Shown: piece by piece, positions 43,642 to 51,543 of the stretch
Layout: each line of letters opens with the position of its first letter
Numbering within the stretch: the stretch's first letter is position 1
NCBI RefSeq assembly: GCF_012927125.1
Contig: NZ_JABBFZ010000012.1
Span: forward strand, 124,001 to 188,000
From: Paraburkholderia antibiotica
GTDB taxonomy: Bacteria > Pseudomonadota > Gammaproteobacteria > Burkholderiales > Burkholderiaceae
DNA length: 64,000 nt
Reading direction: 5' to 3'
Notes under the pieces: model-generated
Told to the model about the DNA's origin: nothing
The model's database searches: none
Seen by the model: only the letters and a program-made list of their open reading frames with translations
Program-made: the position numbers and the translations under genes

Positions 43642-43744
43642 CGTCACGATCTCGAGGCCGGGCAGCGCGGTATCGCCCGGCCGGCAACACCCACATTCGC
43701 AGTACCTGAATTTCTCTGAATTGAATTTAGCCTAAGGAACCGAC

Positions 43745-44761
43745 ATGAAAGTTTTCTACGACAAGGACGCCGATCTCTCCCTCATCAAGGGCAAGCAGGT
43801 CACCATCATCGGCTATGGCTCGCAAGGCCATGCGCACGCGCTGAACCTGAAGGAAAGCGGCGTGAACATCACGGTCGGTCTGCGCAAGGGCGGCGCATCG
43901 TGGAGCAAGGCTGAAAACGCCGGCCTGCAAGTGAAGGAAGTCGCGGAAGCGGTCAAGGGCGCGGACGTCGTCATGATGCTGCTGCCGGACGAGCAGATCG
44001 CCGACGTGTACGCGAAGGAAGTCCACGCGAACATCAAGCAGGGCGCAGCCCTCGCATTCGCGCACGGCTTCAACGTGCACTACGGTCAGGTGATCCCGCG
44101 CGCTGATCTGGACGTGATCATGATCGCGCCGAAGGCTCCGGGCCACACGGTTCGCGGCACCTACTCGCAAGGTGGCGGCGTGCCGCACCTGATCGCGGTT
44201 GCACAAGACAAGTCGGGCGCAGCGCGCGACATCGCGCTGTCGTACGCAGCAGCTAACGGCGGCGGCCGTGCCGGCATTATCGAAACGAACTTCCGCGAAG
44301 AAACGGAAACCGACCTGTTCGGCGAACAGGCTGTTCTGTGCGGCGGTACCGTCGACCTGATCAAGGCTGGCTTCGAAACGCTGGTCGAAGCAGGTTACGC
44401 GCCGGAAATGGCGTACTTCGAGTGCCTGCACGAACTGAAGCTGATCGTCGACCTGATCTACGAAGGCGGCATCGCGAACATGAACTACTCGATCTCGAAC
44501 AACGCCGAGTACGGCGAGTACGTGACGGGTCCGCGCATCGTGACGGCTGAAACGAAGAAGGCGATGAAGGCCGTGCTGACCGACATCCAGACCGGCGAAT
44601 ACGCGAAGAGCTTCATCCTCGAAAACAAGGCTGGCGCACCGACGCTGCAGTCGCGTCGCCGTCTGACGGCCGAGCACCAGATCGAGCAGGTTGGCTCGAA
44701 GCTGCGCGCGATGATGCCGTGGATCGCGAAGAACAAGCTGGTCGATCAGTCGAAGAACTAA
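43745..44761 (+). CDS. ilvC: Ketol-acid reductoisomerase
   Basis: A 338-residue class I KARI that converts acetolactate to dihydroxyisovalerate with NADPH and Mg2+. The nucleotide loop is IIGYGSQGHAHALNLKESG, with Arg/Ser residues (LRKGGASW) that bind the NADPH phosphate. Mg2+ ligands lie in GGTVDLIKAGFETLVEAGY and AYFECLHELKLIVDLIYEGG. AAG-GA lies just ahead of the ATG. It is the third gene of ilvBHC and is followed by a strong terminator. Confidence 0.97.
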   Translation: MKVFYDKDADLSLIKGKQVTIIGYGSQGHAHALNLKESGVNITVGLRKGGASWSKAENAGLQVKEVAEAVKGADVVMMLLPDEQIADVYAKEVHANIKQGAALAFAHGFNVHYGQVIPRADLDVIMIAPKAPGHTVRGTYSQGGGVPHLIAVAQDKSGAARDIALSYAAANGGGRAGIIETNFREETETDLFGEQAVLCGGTVDLIKAGFETLVEAGYAPEMAYFECLHELKLIVDLIYEGGIANMNYSISNNAEYGEYVTGPRIVTAETKKAMKAVLTDIQTGEYAKSFILENKAGAPTLQSRRRLTAEHQIEQVGSKLRAMMPWIAKNKLVDQSKN

Positions 44762-44820
44762 GCGGTTCGACGCAACGAAATCCGGCGCCGTGCGTTCGCG
44801 CGGCGGCCGGATCAGTCAAA

Positions 44821-44857
44821 AAGCCGTCCAAGGGTGCTGAACCCTGGGCGGCTTTTG
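44821..44857 (+). terminator. Rho-independent terminator after ilvC
   Basis: A long stem AAGCCGTCCA...GGGT / ACCC...TGGGCGGCTT with one bulged base and a 5-base loop, followed by TTGCT. It separates ilvBHC from psd. Confidence 0.85.
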
Positions 44858-44893
44858 CTATCCTACGGTTTTACAAAAATACAGAAGCCATCC

Positions 44894-45532
44894 ATGAATT
44901 ACCCTCATCCGATCATCGCGCGAGAAGGCTGGCCGTTCATCGCCATCGCGGCCGTCGTTGCATTACTGGTTCACGCGTTCGCGGGGTTCGGCATTGCGTG
45001 GATCTTCTGGCTGCTCCTGATCTTCGTCGTGCAGTTCTTCCGCGACCCGGCCCGGCCGATCCCGACTCAGGCGAACGCGGTGCTGTGTCCGGCCGACGGC
45101 CGCATCGTCGCAGTCGAAACCGCGCACGATCCTTATGCGAATCGTGAGGCGCTGAAGATCAGCGTGTTCATGAACGTGTTCAACGTGCACTCGCAGCGCT
45201 CGCCGGTCGACGGCGCGATCTCGAAGGTCGAGTATTTCCCGGGCGCCTATCTGAACGCGGCGGTGGACAAGGCCTCGACCGAAAACGAGCGCAATGCGGT
45301 CGTGATCGAAATGGCCGGCGGCCAGACGGTCACGTCGGTGCAGATCGCCGGTCTGATCGCGCGGCGCATTCTCTGCTACGTGCGTGCCGGCGAGCCGCTC
45401 ACGCGCGGTCAGCGCTACGGCTTCATCCGCTTCGGTTCGCGCGTCGACGTGTATCTGCCGGTCGGCAGCCGTCCGCGTGTGTCGATCGGCGAGAAGGTCT
45501 CGGCGTCGTCGACGATCCTCGCCGAGCTGTAA
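44894..45532 (+). CDS. psd: Phosphatidylserine decarboxylase (short type)
   Basis: A 212-residue pyruvoyl enzyme making phosphatidylethanolamine from phosphatidylserine. An N-terminal pair of membrane segments (residues ~12-50) is followed by FFRDPARPIP, VLCPADGRIVAVE and VFMNVFNVHSQRSPVDG. The self-cleavage Gly-Ser, which creates the pyruvoyl group, is in YGFIRFGSRVDVYLP. It belongs to the shorter bacterial/archaeal-like class rather than the E. coli 322-aa type. It starts at ATG 44894, and pssA follows after 24 bases, so both form a PE-synthesis pair. Confidence 0.93.
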   Translation: MNYPHPIIAREGWPFIAIAAVVALLVHAFAGFGIAWIFWLLLIFVVQFFRDPARPIPTQANAVLCPADGRIVAVETAHDPYANREALKISVFMNVFNVHSQRSPVDGAISKVEYFPGAYLNAAVDKASTENERNAVVIEMAGGQTVTSVQIAGLIARRILCYVRAGEPLTRGQRYGFIRFGSRVDVYLPVGSRPRVSIGEKVSASSTILAEL

Positions 45533-45556
45533 AGCGGCATACAGGAGGTTGTCCGA

Positions 45557-46429
45557 ATGGCCGCATTCAAACCGCGTCGACCGCGCAGCAGTGGACCGCT
45601 GCCGCGGCCGTTTCGCCGCAACAAGCCGCCGGTAGTCACCGATTCGCCGGTCGCCGACAGCCGGCGCGCGCAGCGTCAGCAGTTCCTGCGCAAGCGCGGC
45701 ATCTATCTGCTGCCGAACGCCTTCACCACGGCCGCGCTGTTCTGCGGCTTCTTCGCCGTCGTGCAGGCGATGAACGTGCGCTTCGAGATCGCGGCGATCG
45801 CGATCTTCGTGGCGATGGTGCTCGACGGCATGGACGGCCGCGTCGCGCGTATGACGCATACGCAAAGCGCGTTCGGCGAGCAGTTCGACAGTCTGTCGGA
45901 CATGGTGTCGTTCGGTGTCGCGCCGGCGCTTGTGATGTACGAGTGGATCCTGAAGGATCTCGGCCGCTGGGGCTGGCTCGCGGCGTTCGTCTACTGCTCG
46001 GGCGCGGCGCTGCGGCTCGCGCGTTTCAACACCAACATCGGTGTGGTCGACAAGCGTTTCTTCCAGGGCATGCCGAGCCCGGCCGCGGCCGCGCTGATCG
46101 CCGGTTTCGTGTGGCTCGCTACCGACAACCGCGTGCCGCTGAAGCTCGTGTGGCTACCGTGGGTCGCGTTCGTGCTGACCATTTATGCGGGCGTGACGAT
46201 GGTGTCGAACGCGCCGTTCTACAGCGGCAAGGCGCTCGACGTGCGGCATCGCGTGCCGTTCGGCGTGATCCTGCTGGTGGTGGTCGCGTTCGTGCTGGTG
46301 TCGTCCGATCCGCCGCTGATGCTGTTCGGCCTGTTCGTGCTGTACGGCCTGTCGGGCTATGTGTTCTGGGCGTACCAGGCGCTGCGCGGCCGGGCCAATC
46401 CGGCTCGTTCGATGTCGCACGATCGCTGA
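45557..46429 (+). CDS. pssA: CDP-diacylglycerol-serine O-phosphatidyltransferase
   Basis: A 290-residue membrane enzyme of the CDP-alcohol phosphatidyltransferase family that makes phosphatidylserine. The signature D-G-x2-A-R...G...D...D is seen as DGRVARMTHTQSAFGEQFDS (residues ~94-113). About eight membrane segments follow the first polar ~40 residues. It uses GGAGG-like GGAGGTTGT upstream of the ATG. It is transcribed with psd and ends at a hairpin terminator. Confidence 0.95.
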   Translation: MAAFKPRRPRSSGPLPRPFRRNKPPVVTDSPVADSRRAQRQQFLRKRGIYLLPNAFTTAALFCGFFAVVQAMNVRFEIAAIAIFVAMVLDGMDGRVARMTHTQSAFGEQFDSLSDMVSFGVAPALVMYEWILKDLGRWGWLAAFVYCSGAALRLARFNTNIGVVDKRFFQGMPSPAAAALIAGFVWLATDNRVPLKLVWLPWVAFVLTIYAGVTMVSNAPFYSGKALDVRHRVPFGVILLVVVAFVLVSSDPPLMLFGLFVLYGLSGYVFWAYQALRGRANPARSMSHDR

Positions 46430-46472
46430 CGATTCTGGCCATCGGTTGAGGCGCCTTGTCGCCGCGAGAAAT

Positions 46473-46504
46473 AAAAAACGGCAGCCTTCGGGCTGCCGTT
46501 TTTT
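46473..46504. terminator. Rho-independent terminator after pssA
   Basis: A perfect stem AAAAAACGGCAGCC / GGCTGCCGTTTTTT with a TTCG tetraloop. The A-run on one side and T-run on the other make it bidirectional. Confidence 0.95.
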
Positions 46505-46809
46505 ATGGGCGCTAGCGTGGCTTCAGGCGCGATCCTGCGCGCCCCGCGCCGACCGCGGAAGGCCGTCCGGGCGTGCATTGCGTGGCCGCTGGAATGTCGT
46601 TATAGTCGTCGGATCAGTGCGTGCGCGTGGCCGATCGAGTCTGATTGTCACGCGCGTTCGTTGCGCCGCGACATCCATCGTTCTCGCCTTGATGCGCTGC
46701 CGGCCGCCGTCCGTTTCGGTCGCGATCGCGCAAACTCGCCCGCGGCGGCGCCCATCTTCGAATACCAATACCGATCCCCCAATCCGAACGACTGCCGAGG
46801 AGGCCCGAC
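46505..46809. other. leuA leader region
   Basis: 305 bases between the pssA terminator and leuA, with no gene seen. It carries the leuA promoter and an untranslated leader of about 200 bases; a leucine-rich attenuator peptide was not recognised. Confidence 0.45.
46578..46606 (+). promoter_or_regulatory. leuA promoter
   Basis: TTGCGT (46578-46583), a 17-bp spacer and TATAGT (46601-46606) form a plausible sigma-70 promoter, about 205 bases ahead of the leuA start codon. Confidence 0.6.
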
Positions 46810-48363
46810 ATGTCCGACAAACTGATCATTTTCGACACCACCTTGCGCGACGGCGAGCAATCGCCCGGCGCATCGATGACGAAGGAAGAGAAGATCCGCA
46901 TCGCGCGGCAGCTCGAGCGGATGAAAGTCGACGTGATCGAAGCCGGCTTCGCGGCCAGCTCGAACGGCGACTTCGACGCGATCCACACGATCGCGGGTCT
47001 CGTGAAGGACAGCACGATCTGCTCGCTCGCGCGTGCGAACGATAAAGACATCCAGCGTGCCGCCGACGCGCTGAAGCCGGCCGATCACTTCCGCATCCAT
47101 ACGTTCATCGCGACCTCGCCGCTGCACATGGAGAAGAAGTTGCGCATGACGCCGGAGCAGGTGTTCGAGCAGGCGAAGCTCGCGGTGCGTTTCGCGCGCA
47201 AATTCACCGACGACGTCGAGTTCTCCCCCGAAGACGGCAGCCGCTCGGACATGGACTTTCTGTGTCGCGTGCTCGAAGCGGTGATCGCCGAGGGCGCGAC
47301 CACGATCAACATCGCGGACACGGTCGGCTATGGCGTGCCCGAACTGTATGGCCAGCTCGTGAAGACGTTGCGCGAGCGCATTCCGAACTCGCACAAGGCG
47401 GTGTTCTCGGTGCATTGCCATAACGACCTCGGCATGGCGGTCGCGAATTCGCTCGCCGGCGTGCAGCTCGGCGGTGCGCGGCAGGTCGAGTGCACGATCA
47501 ACGGTCTTGGCGAGCGCGCGGGCAATACGTCGCTCGAAGAAATCGTGATGGCGGTGAAGACCCGCAAGGATTACTTCGGTCTCGACGTCGGTCTCGATAC
47601 GACGCAGATCGTGCCGGCGTCGAAGCTGGTGTCGCAGATCACCGGTTTCGTCGTGCAGCCGAACAAGGCGGTGGTCGGCGCGAACGCGTTCGCGCACGCA
47701 TCGGGCATCCATCAGGACGGCGTGCTGAAGGCGCGCGACACCTACGAAATCATGCGCGCCGAAGACGTGGGCTGGGCCGCGAACAAGATCGTGCTCGGCA
47801 AGCTGTCGGGGCGCAACGCGTTCAAGCAGCGTCTGCAGGAACTTGGCATCGCGCTCGACAGCGAAGCCGAACTCAACCTCGCGTTCGCGCGCTTCAAGGA
47901 GCTCGCGGACCGCAAGGCCGAGATCTTCGACGAAGACATCATCGCGATCGTCAACGAGGAATCGGCGCAGGCGCAGGAGAAGGAACACTACAAGTTCCTG
48001 TCGATGTCGCAGCATTCGGAAACCGGCGAGCAGCCGCACGCGAAGGTCGTGTTCTCGGTCGAGGGCAAGGAGATCACCGGCGAGGCGCGCGGTAACGGTC
48101 CGGTCGACGCCACGCTCAACGCGATCGAAACGGAAGTGGGCAGCGGCTCCGAGCTGCTGTTGTACTCGGTCAACGCGATCACGACCGGTACTCAGGCGCA
48201 GGGCGAGGTGACGGTGCGGCTGTCGAGGAGCGGACGCATCGTCAACGGTGTGGGCACGGATCCGGATATCGTCGCGGCGTCGGCGAAGGCGTATATCTCG
48301 GCGCTCAACAAACTGCATTCGAACGCGGGCAAGCTGAATCCGCAGCGCTCGGAAGGCGTGTAA
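46810..48363 (+). CDS. leuA: 2-isopropylmalate synthase
   Basis: A 517-residue enzyme, the first committed step of leucine synthesis, joining acetyl-CoA and 2-ketoisovalerate. The TIM-barrel motif FDTTLRDGEQSPGASMTKEE and the metal ligands in FSVHCHNDLGMAVANSLAG are clear, and QVECTINGLGERAGNTSLEE is characteristic. The last ~120 residues form the LeuA allosteric dimer domain responsible for leucine feedback. GAGGAGG lies before the ATG. It is not with the other leu genes but stands next to ilvBHC and the PE genes. Confidence 0.97.
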   Translation: MSDKLIIFDTTLRDGEQSPGASMTKEEKIRIARQLERMKVDVIEAGFAASSNGDFDAIHTIAGLVKDSTICSLARANDKDIQRAADALKPADHFRIHTFIATSPLHMEKKLRMTPEQVFEQAKLAVRFARKFTDDVEFSPEDGSRSDMDFLCRVLEAVIAEGATTINIADTVGYGVPELYGQLVKTLRERIPNSHKAVFSVHCHNDLGMAVANSLAGVQLGGARQVECTINGLGERAGNTSLEEIVMAVKTRKDYFGLDVGLDTTQIVPASKLVSQITGFVVQPNKAVVGANAFAHASGIHQDGVLKARDTYEIMRAEDVGWAANKIVLGKLSGRNAFKQRLQELGIALDSEAELNLAFARFKELADRKAEIFDEDIIAIVNEESAQAQEKEHYKFLSMSQHSETGEQPHAKVVFSVEGKEITGEARGNGPVDATLNAIETEVGSGSELLLYSVNAITTGTQAQGEVTVRLSRSGRIVNGVGTDPDIVAASAKAYISALNKLHSNAGKLNPQRSEGV

Positions 48364-48397
48364 CGCCGCGCGCGCTCCAGGCGTTTGTCTTTAAAGC

Positions 48398-48438
48398 AGA
48401 AGCCCCGTGCCTGGATTGGCACGGGGCTTCTTTTTTTG
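48398..48438 (+). terminator. Rho-independent terminator after leuA
   Basis: A 14-bp stem AGAAGCCCCGTGCC / GGCACGGGGCTTCT with a 6-base loop, followed by a run of seven T. It also serves the converging lipoprotein gene region. Confidence 0.95.
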
Positions 48439-48503
48439 CGGGACGGTTTTCGCGCGCCGCGCGAGTGCCAACAACGCGACGGCGGCGCGAGACCTCGCTC
48501 AGC

Positions 48504-49055
48504 TCAGAACAGACTGCGGCGATCCGGATCGTGCAGCGGGTCGGGCGTTTTCTGCGTGGTTCGCAGGATGCCCTGGTCGTCGAAGTAGAAGCTGTACAGC
48601 ATGTACCAGACGTTGTCTTCGAGATAGCGATAGGTCCAGACCTCGCGCTTCATCAGCGGGAAGTACGAGGTTTCGACCGGGCGGCCGAAGTTCACCAGCA
48701 CGTCGCTGCGCGTCCATTTGCCGATTTCGGCGCGATAGAACTCATTGGGCTGCAGTACCTGGCGTACGTTGACGATCTTGCCGGCTGCGTCGATGTCGGC
48801 GGCGGTGGTGGTTTCGCCCATTGGCTGGGTCGGCCACATCAGGCGCTTGCCGCCGTCGGGCAGATCGTAGACTTCGCGCGGCGGACCGAGGCGCGCGACG
48901 ACCGTCGAGGCGTCCGCTCCCTGTTGGTATTGCTGCCACGGCTGTGCGCAGCCGGCGAGCGCGAGCACGCTCAGGCAGACCATCGCGGCGCGGCGCAGAC
49001 GGGTGCTGGCGGGCGTCACGCGAGAGGCCGCCGTGCGGTGAGGGCGGTTCGACAT
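48504..49055 (-). CDS. Lipoprotein, OmlA/SmpA-like
   Basis: A 183-residue outer-membrane-type lipoprotein. The signal peptide ends in the lipobox LALAGC with Cys36 as the lipidation site. The body has two repeats of the BLIP/SmpA-like pattern, for instance GADASTVVARLGPPREVYDL and TRSDVLVNFGRPVETSYF, followed by EVWTYRYL. The start is at ATG 49055 (MSNRPHRTAA), with GGAGG before it. It could aid outer-membrane integrity, as for SmpA/OmlA; the specific role is unknown. Confidence 0.85.
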   Translation of the reverse strand: MSNRPHRTAASRVTPASTRLRRAAMVCLSVLALAGCAQPWQQYQQGADASTVVARLGPPREVYDLPDGGKRLMWPTQPMGETTTAADIDAAGKIVNVRQVLQPNEFYRAEIGKWTRSDVLVNFGRPVETSYFPLMKREVWTYRYLEDNVWYMLYSFYFDDQGILRTTQKTPDPLHDPDRRSLF

Positions 49056-49277
49056 GGATTCCTCCGATGGCGTTCGAGTAGCGGTTTTTATCGTCGAGAC
49101 ACAACATTTTGACACGCGCTGCGGCAAAAGCGCCGCGCTGTGTGCATGCGTGCGCGGGAATGGAGCGAGGGACCCGCGTCACTCGTGAGCGTCTGTAGCG
49201 ATAACGGCTGCGCCGGCTTGCCTATTCCCCGCGCGGCGTCCTATGATCCGCGCTTCGGAAGATTCAGGCGGGACGCG

Positions 49278-50612
49278 ATGATGGCAATGTGGCAACGGAC
49301 GGTGGCGCTGGCGTTGACGGCGATTTCGATGGCGATGAGCGCAAGTGTCGTGCAGGCGGCGGGCGCGGCAGCGGTCGCTGCGACGGGGGCCGCGGCCAAC
49401 CCGGCGTCGGCAGGTCGACCCACCGGCACGCCGATCCGGCTCGCGCTGATCGAAGGGATGTCCGGTCCGTTCGCGAACGCGGGCGCGGCGGTCGAGCGCA
49501 ATCTGCGCTTCGGCGTCGAGCAGGTCAATGCGCACGGCGGCGTGAAGCTCGCGGACGGCGCGCACCCGTTCGAGCTCGTCGTGCTCGACAGCAAGGGCAG
49601 CACCGAGGAGGCGCTCACCCAGCTACGCGCGGCCGCCGACCGCCATATCGGCTACATCATGCAGGGCAACAGCTCGGCGGTCGCCGCTGCGCTGATCGGC
49701 GCGATCGACAAGCAGAACAGCCGCGAGCCGGGCAATCGCGAGCTGTTCCTCAATTATTCGGCCGACGATCCGGCCCTCACCAACGCGAACTGCAGCTTCT
49801 GGCATTTCCGCTTCGACGCGCACGCCGGCATGCGGATGGCCGCGCTCGCGGACGTGATCCAGCGTGATCGCGCGGTGAAGAAGGTCTATCTGCTGAACCA
49901 GGACTACAGCTTCGGCCACGACGTCAGCAGCCTCGCGCGTTCGACGCTGGCGGCGAAGCGCCCGGACATCGCGGTGGTCGGCGACGAATTTCATCCGATC
50001 GGTCGCGTGAAGGACTTCGCGCCCTATATCGCGAAAATCCGCGCGAGCGGTGCCGACGCAGTGATCACCGGTAACTGGGGCAACGACCTGACGCTGCTGG
50101 TGAAGGCGGCGCGCGAGCAGGGGCTCGACACGAAGTTCTACACGTTCTACGGCAACAGCCTCGGCGCGCCGGCTGCGCTTGGCGACGCGGGCGTCGGTCA
50201 CGTGATCGCGGTCGCCGAATGGCATCCGAACGTGGGTGGCGCGGCCTCCGACGCATGGTATGCGGCGTTTCGCGCGCGCTTTCCGGCCGCGCAGGACGAC
50301 TACCCGGTGCTGCGCATGCCGCTGATGATCGAGACGCTCGCCGCCGCGATGAATCGTGCCGGCAGCGCCGATCCGACCGCGGTCGCGAAGGCGCTGGAAG
50401 GCATCCGTTTCGACAACGGTTTTCACGCATCGTGGATGCGCGCCGACGACCATCAACTGATCCAGCCCCTCTACGTGATGGAGATGGACAAGGTGGGCAC
50501 GCCGGGTGTGCATTTCGATAACGAAGGCTCCGGTTACGGCTTCCGCACGGTGCTGGCATTGCCGGCCGAGCGTACGGTGCTGCCGACGGTGTGCCAGATG
50601 CGGCGGCCGTGA
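49278..50612 (+). CDS. Branched-chain-amino-acid-type ABC substrate-binding protein
   Basis: A 444-residue periplasmic binding protein of the Peripla_BP_6 (LivK/LivJ) group. A signal peptide (MMAMWQRTVALALTAISMAM, cleaved near SVVQAAG) is followed by IRLALIEGMSGPFANAGAAV, and by LLNQDYSFGHDVSSLAR and ADAVITGNWGNDLTLLVKAA. Nothing like a permease or ATPase lies nearby, so it may serve a transporter elsewhere. The start is at ATG 49278 with GGCGGGA upstream. Confidence 0.88.
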   Translation: MMAMWQRTVALALTAISMAMSASVVQAAGAAAVAATGAAANPASAGRPTGTPIRLALIEGMSGPFANAGAAVERNLRFGVEQVNAHGGVKLADGAHPFELVVLDSKGSTEEALTQLRAAADRHIGYIMQGNSSAVAAALIGAIDKQNSREPGNRELFLNYSADDPALTNANCSFWHFRFDAHAGMRMAALADVIQRDRAVKKVYLLNQDYSFGHDVSSLARSTLAAKRPDIAVVGDEFHPIGRVKDFAPYIAKIRASGADAVITGNWGNDLTLLVKAAREQGLDTKFYTFYGNSLGAPAALGDAGVGHVIAVAEWHPNVGGAASDAWYAAFRARFPAAQDDYPVLRMPLMIETLAAAMNRAGSADPTAVAKALEGIRFDNGFHASWMRADDHQLIQPLYVMEMDKVGTPGVHFDNEGSGYGFRTVLALPAERTVLPTVCQMRRP

Positions 50613-50926
50613 CGCGTGCGCCGGTCGGGCCGGCACAGTAACGCGGCGCGGCGATCCTGAGATTCGACGACGTAGCCGCGGCAATCGCCGCGGCGGGCTT
50701 CGAACGGCGCCGGGCAGGCGCCGAACCGGCTTGCCGGCCAAGGGTTCGCGGCGCAAACCGCCTGTGCTACAATACGCGTCCCGTTATCGGGCAGGGTGTC
50801 AAGGCAGTTGCAAAACCAGCCGAAAACTCTGCCGGCGGCGGGACGTAGCAAATGTGAAAAACAACGGGTATTCCACGGCACGGCCCTTCTTCCGTGACCG
50901 CCTGTCCAGTTATTAAGGAAATTGAC
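50613..50926. other. rpsO upstream region
   Basis: 314 bases with no gene. TACAAT (50768-50773) is a likely -10 box with a weak -35 (TTCGCG, 17 bp away). The 155-base leader to rpsO could include the S15 feedback site known in other bacteria; I could not define it. Confidence 0.5.
50768..50773 (+). promoter_or_regulatory. -10 box of the rpsO transcript
   Basis: TACAAT with a 17-bp spacer to TTCGCG, about 155 bases ahead of rpsO. Confidence 0.5.
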
Positions 50927-51199
50927 ATGTCCGCAGTTGAAACCAGCAAGAAATCCGAAGTCGTCGCGCAATTCGCACGCGCAGCTAACGACACCGGCTC
51001 CCCCGAAGTTCAGGTCGCGCTGCTCACGACCCGCATCAACGAACTGACCTCCCACTTCAAGGAGCACACGAAGGATCACCACAGCCGCCGCGGTCTGCTG
51101 CGCATGGTGAGCCGCCGTCGTAAGCTGCTCGACTACCTGAAGGGCAAGGACGCGGATCGCTACCGCAGCCTGATCGAGAAGCTGGGTCTGCGTAAGTAA
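50927..51199 (+). CDS. rpsO: 30S ribosomal protein S15
   Basis: A 90-residue ribosomal protein binding 16S rRNA early in assembly. FARAANDTGSPEVQVALLTT, then SHFKEHTKDHHSRRGLLRMV and the end YRSLIEKLGLRK are invariant S15 features. The start is ATG 50927 (MSAVETSKK), with AAGGA upstream. A terminator separates it from pnp. Confidence 0.98.
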   Translation: MSAVETSKKSEVVAQFARAANDTGSPEVQVALLTTRINELTSHFKEHTKDHHSRRGLLRMVSRRRKLLDYLKGKDADRYRSLIEKLGLRK

Positions 51200-51219
51200 T
51201 CGGCCAGTCGTTCAGCAAG

Positions 51220-51260
51220 ATGCCTGTGTCAGTTATCGCTGATACAGGCATTTTGTTTTT
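51220..51260 (+). terminator. Rho-independent terminator between rpsO and pnp
   Basis: A 13-bp stem ATGCCTGTGTCAG / CTGATACAGGCAT (one G-U pair) with a 6-base loop, followed by TTTTG then TTTTT. Some read-through into pnp is usual in bacteria. Confidence 0.9.
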
Positions 51261-51543
51261 GCGCGGCGCGCTTCATGTGACGCGTGCCCGCCTGTGATCC
51301 GCGGCGTATGCCGGTTCGCGCGGCGTAAGCAGGCAATGCAGTATCGGCAGCAAAAAAGCAGTACAGAGTGACAGAAACATGGCCGGGCTTCAGGGCGGAG
51401 GTTTGTGTCATTCCAGCGGTTCGCGCAGTCGATTCGGGCGCGTGGTTCTCTGGAATGGCATAACACGACTCTTCCCATGCGGCGCCGGCCCCGGCGTTGC
51501 CGCGCCGCTTCCGGTCCGCGCGGCATAACGATGAGGAAAAGCA
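51261..51543. other. pnp leader
   Basis: 283 bases from the terminator to the pnp start codon, with no gene. It includes a long hairpin at 51408-51458 that may be the RNase III/PNPase autoregulation site. Confidence 0.5.
51408..51458 (+). promoter_or_regulatory. Hairpin in pnp 5' leader, possible autoregulation site
   Basis: TCATTCCAG (51408-51416) pairs with CTGGAATGG (51450-51458, one G-U pair), with extra pairing inside (CGCGC with GCGCG). A long double-stranded leader upstream of pnp resembles the RNase III-cleaved hairpin that lets PNPase control its own mRNA in E. coli. Confidence 0.5.

Noticed and set aside
43657..43681. Hairpin GCCGGGC/GCCCGGC between ilvH and ilvC as a terminator
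   Set aside because: A 7-bp stem without T-run inside an operon; more likely incidental or an mRNA-processing structure.
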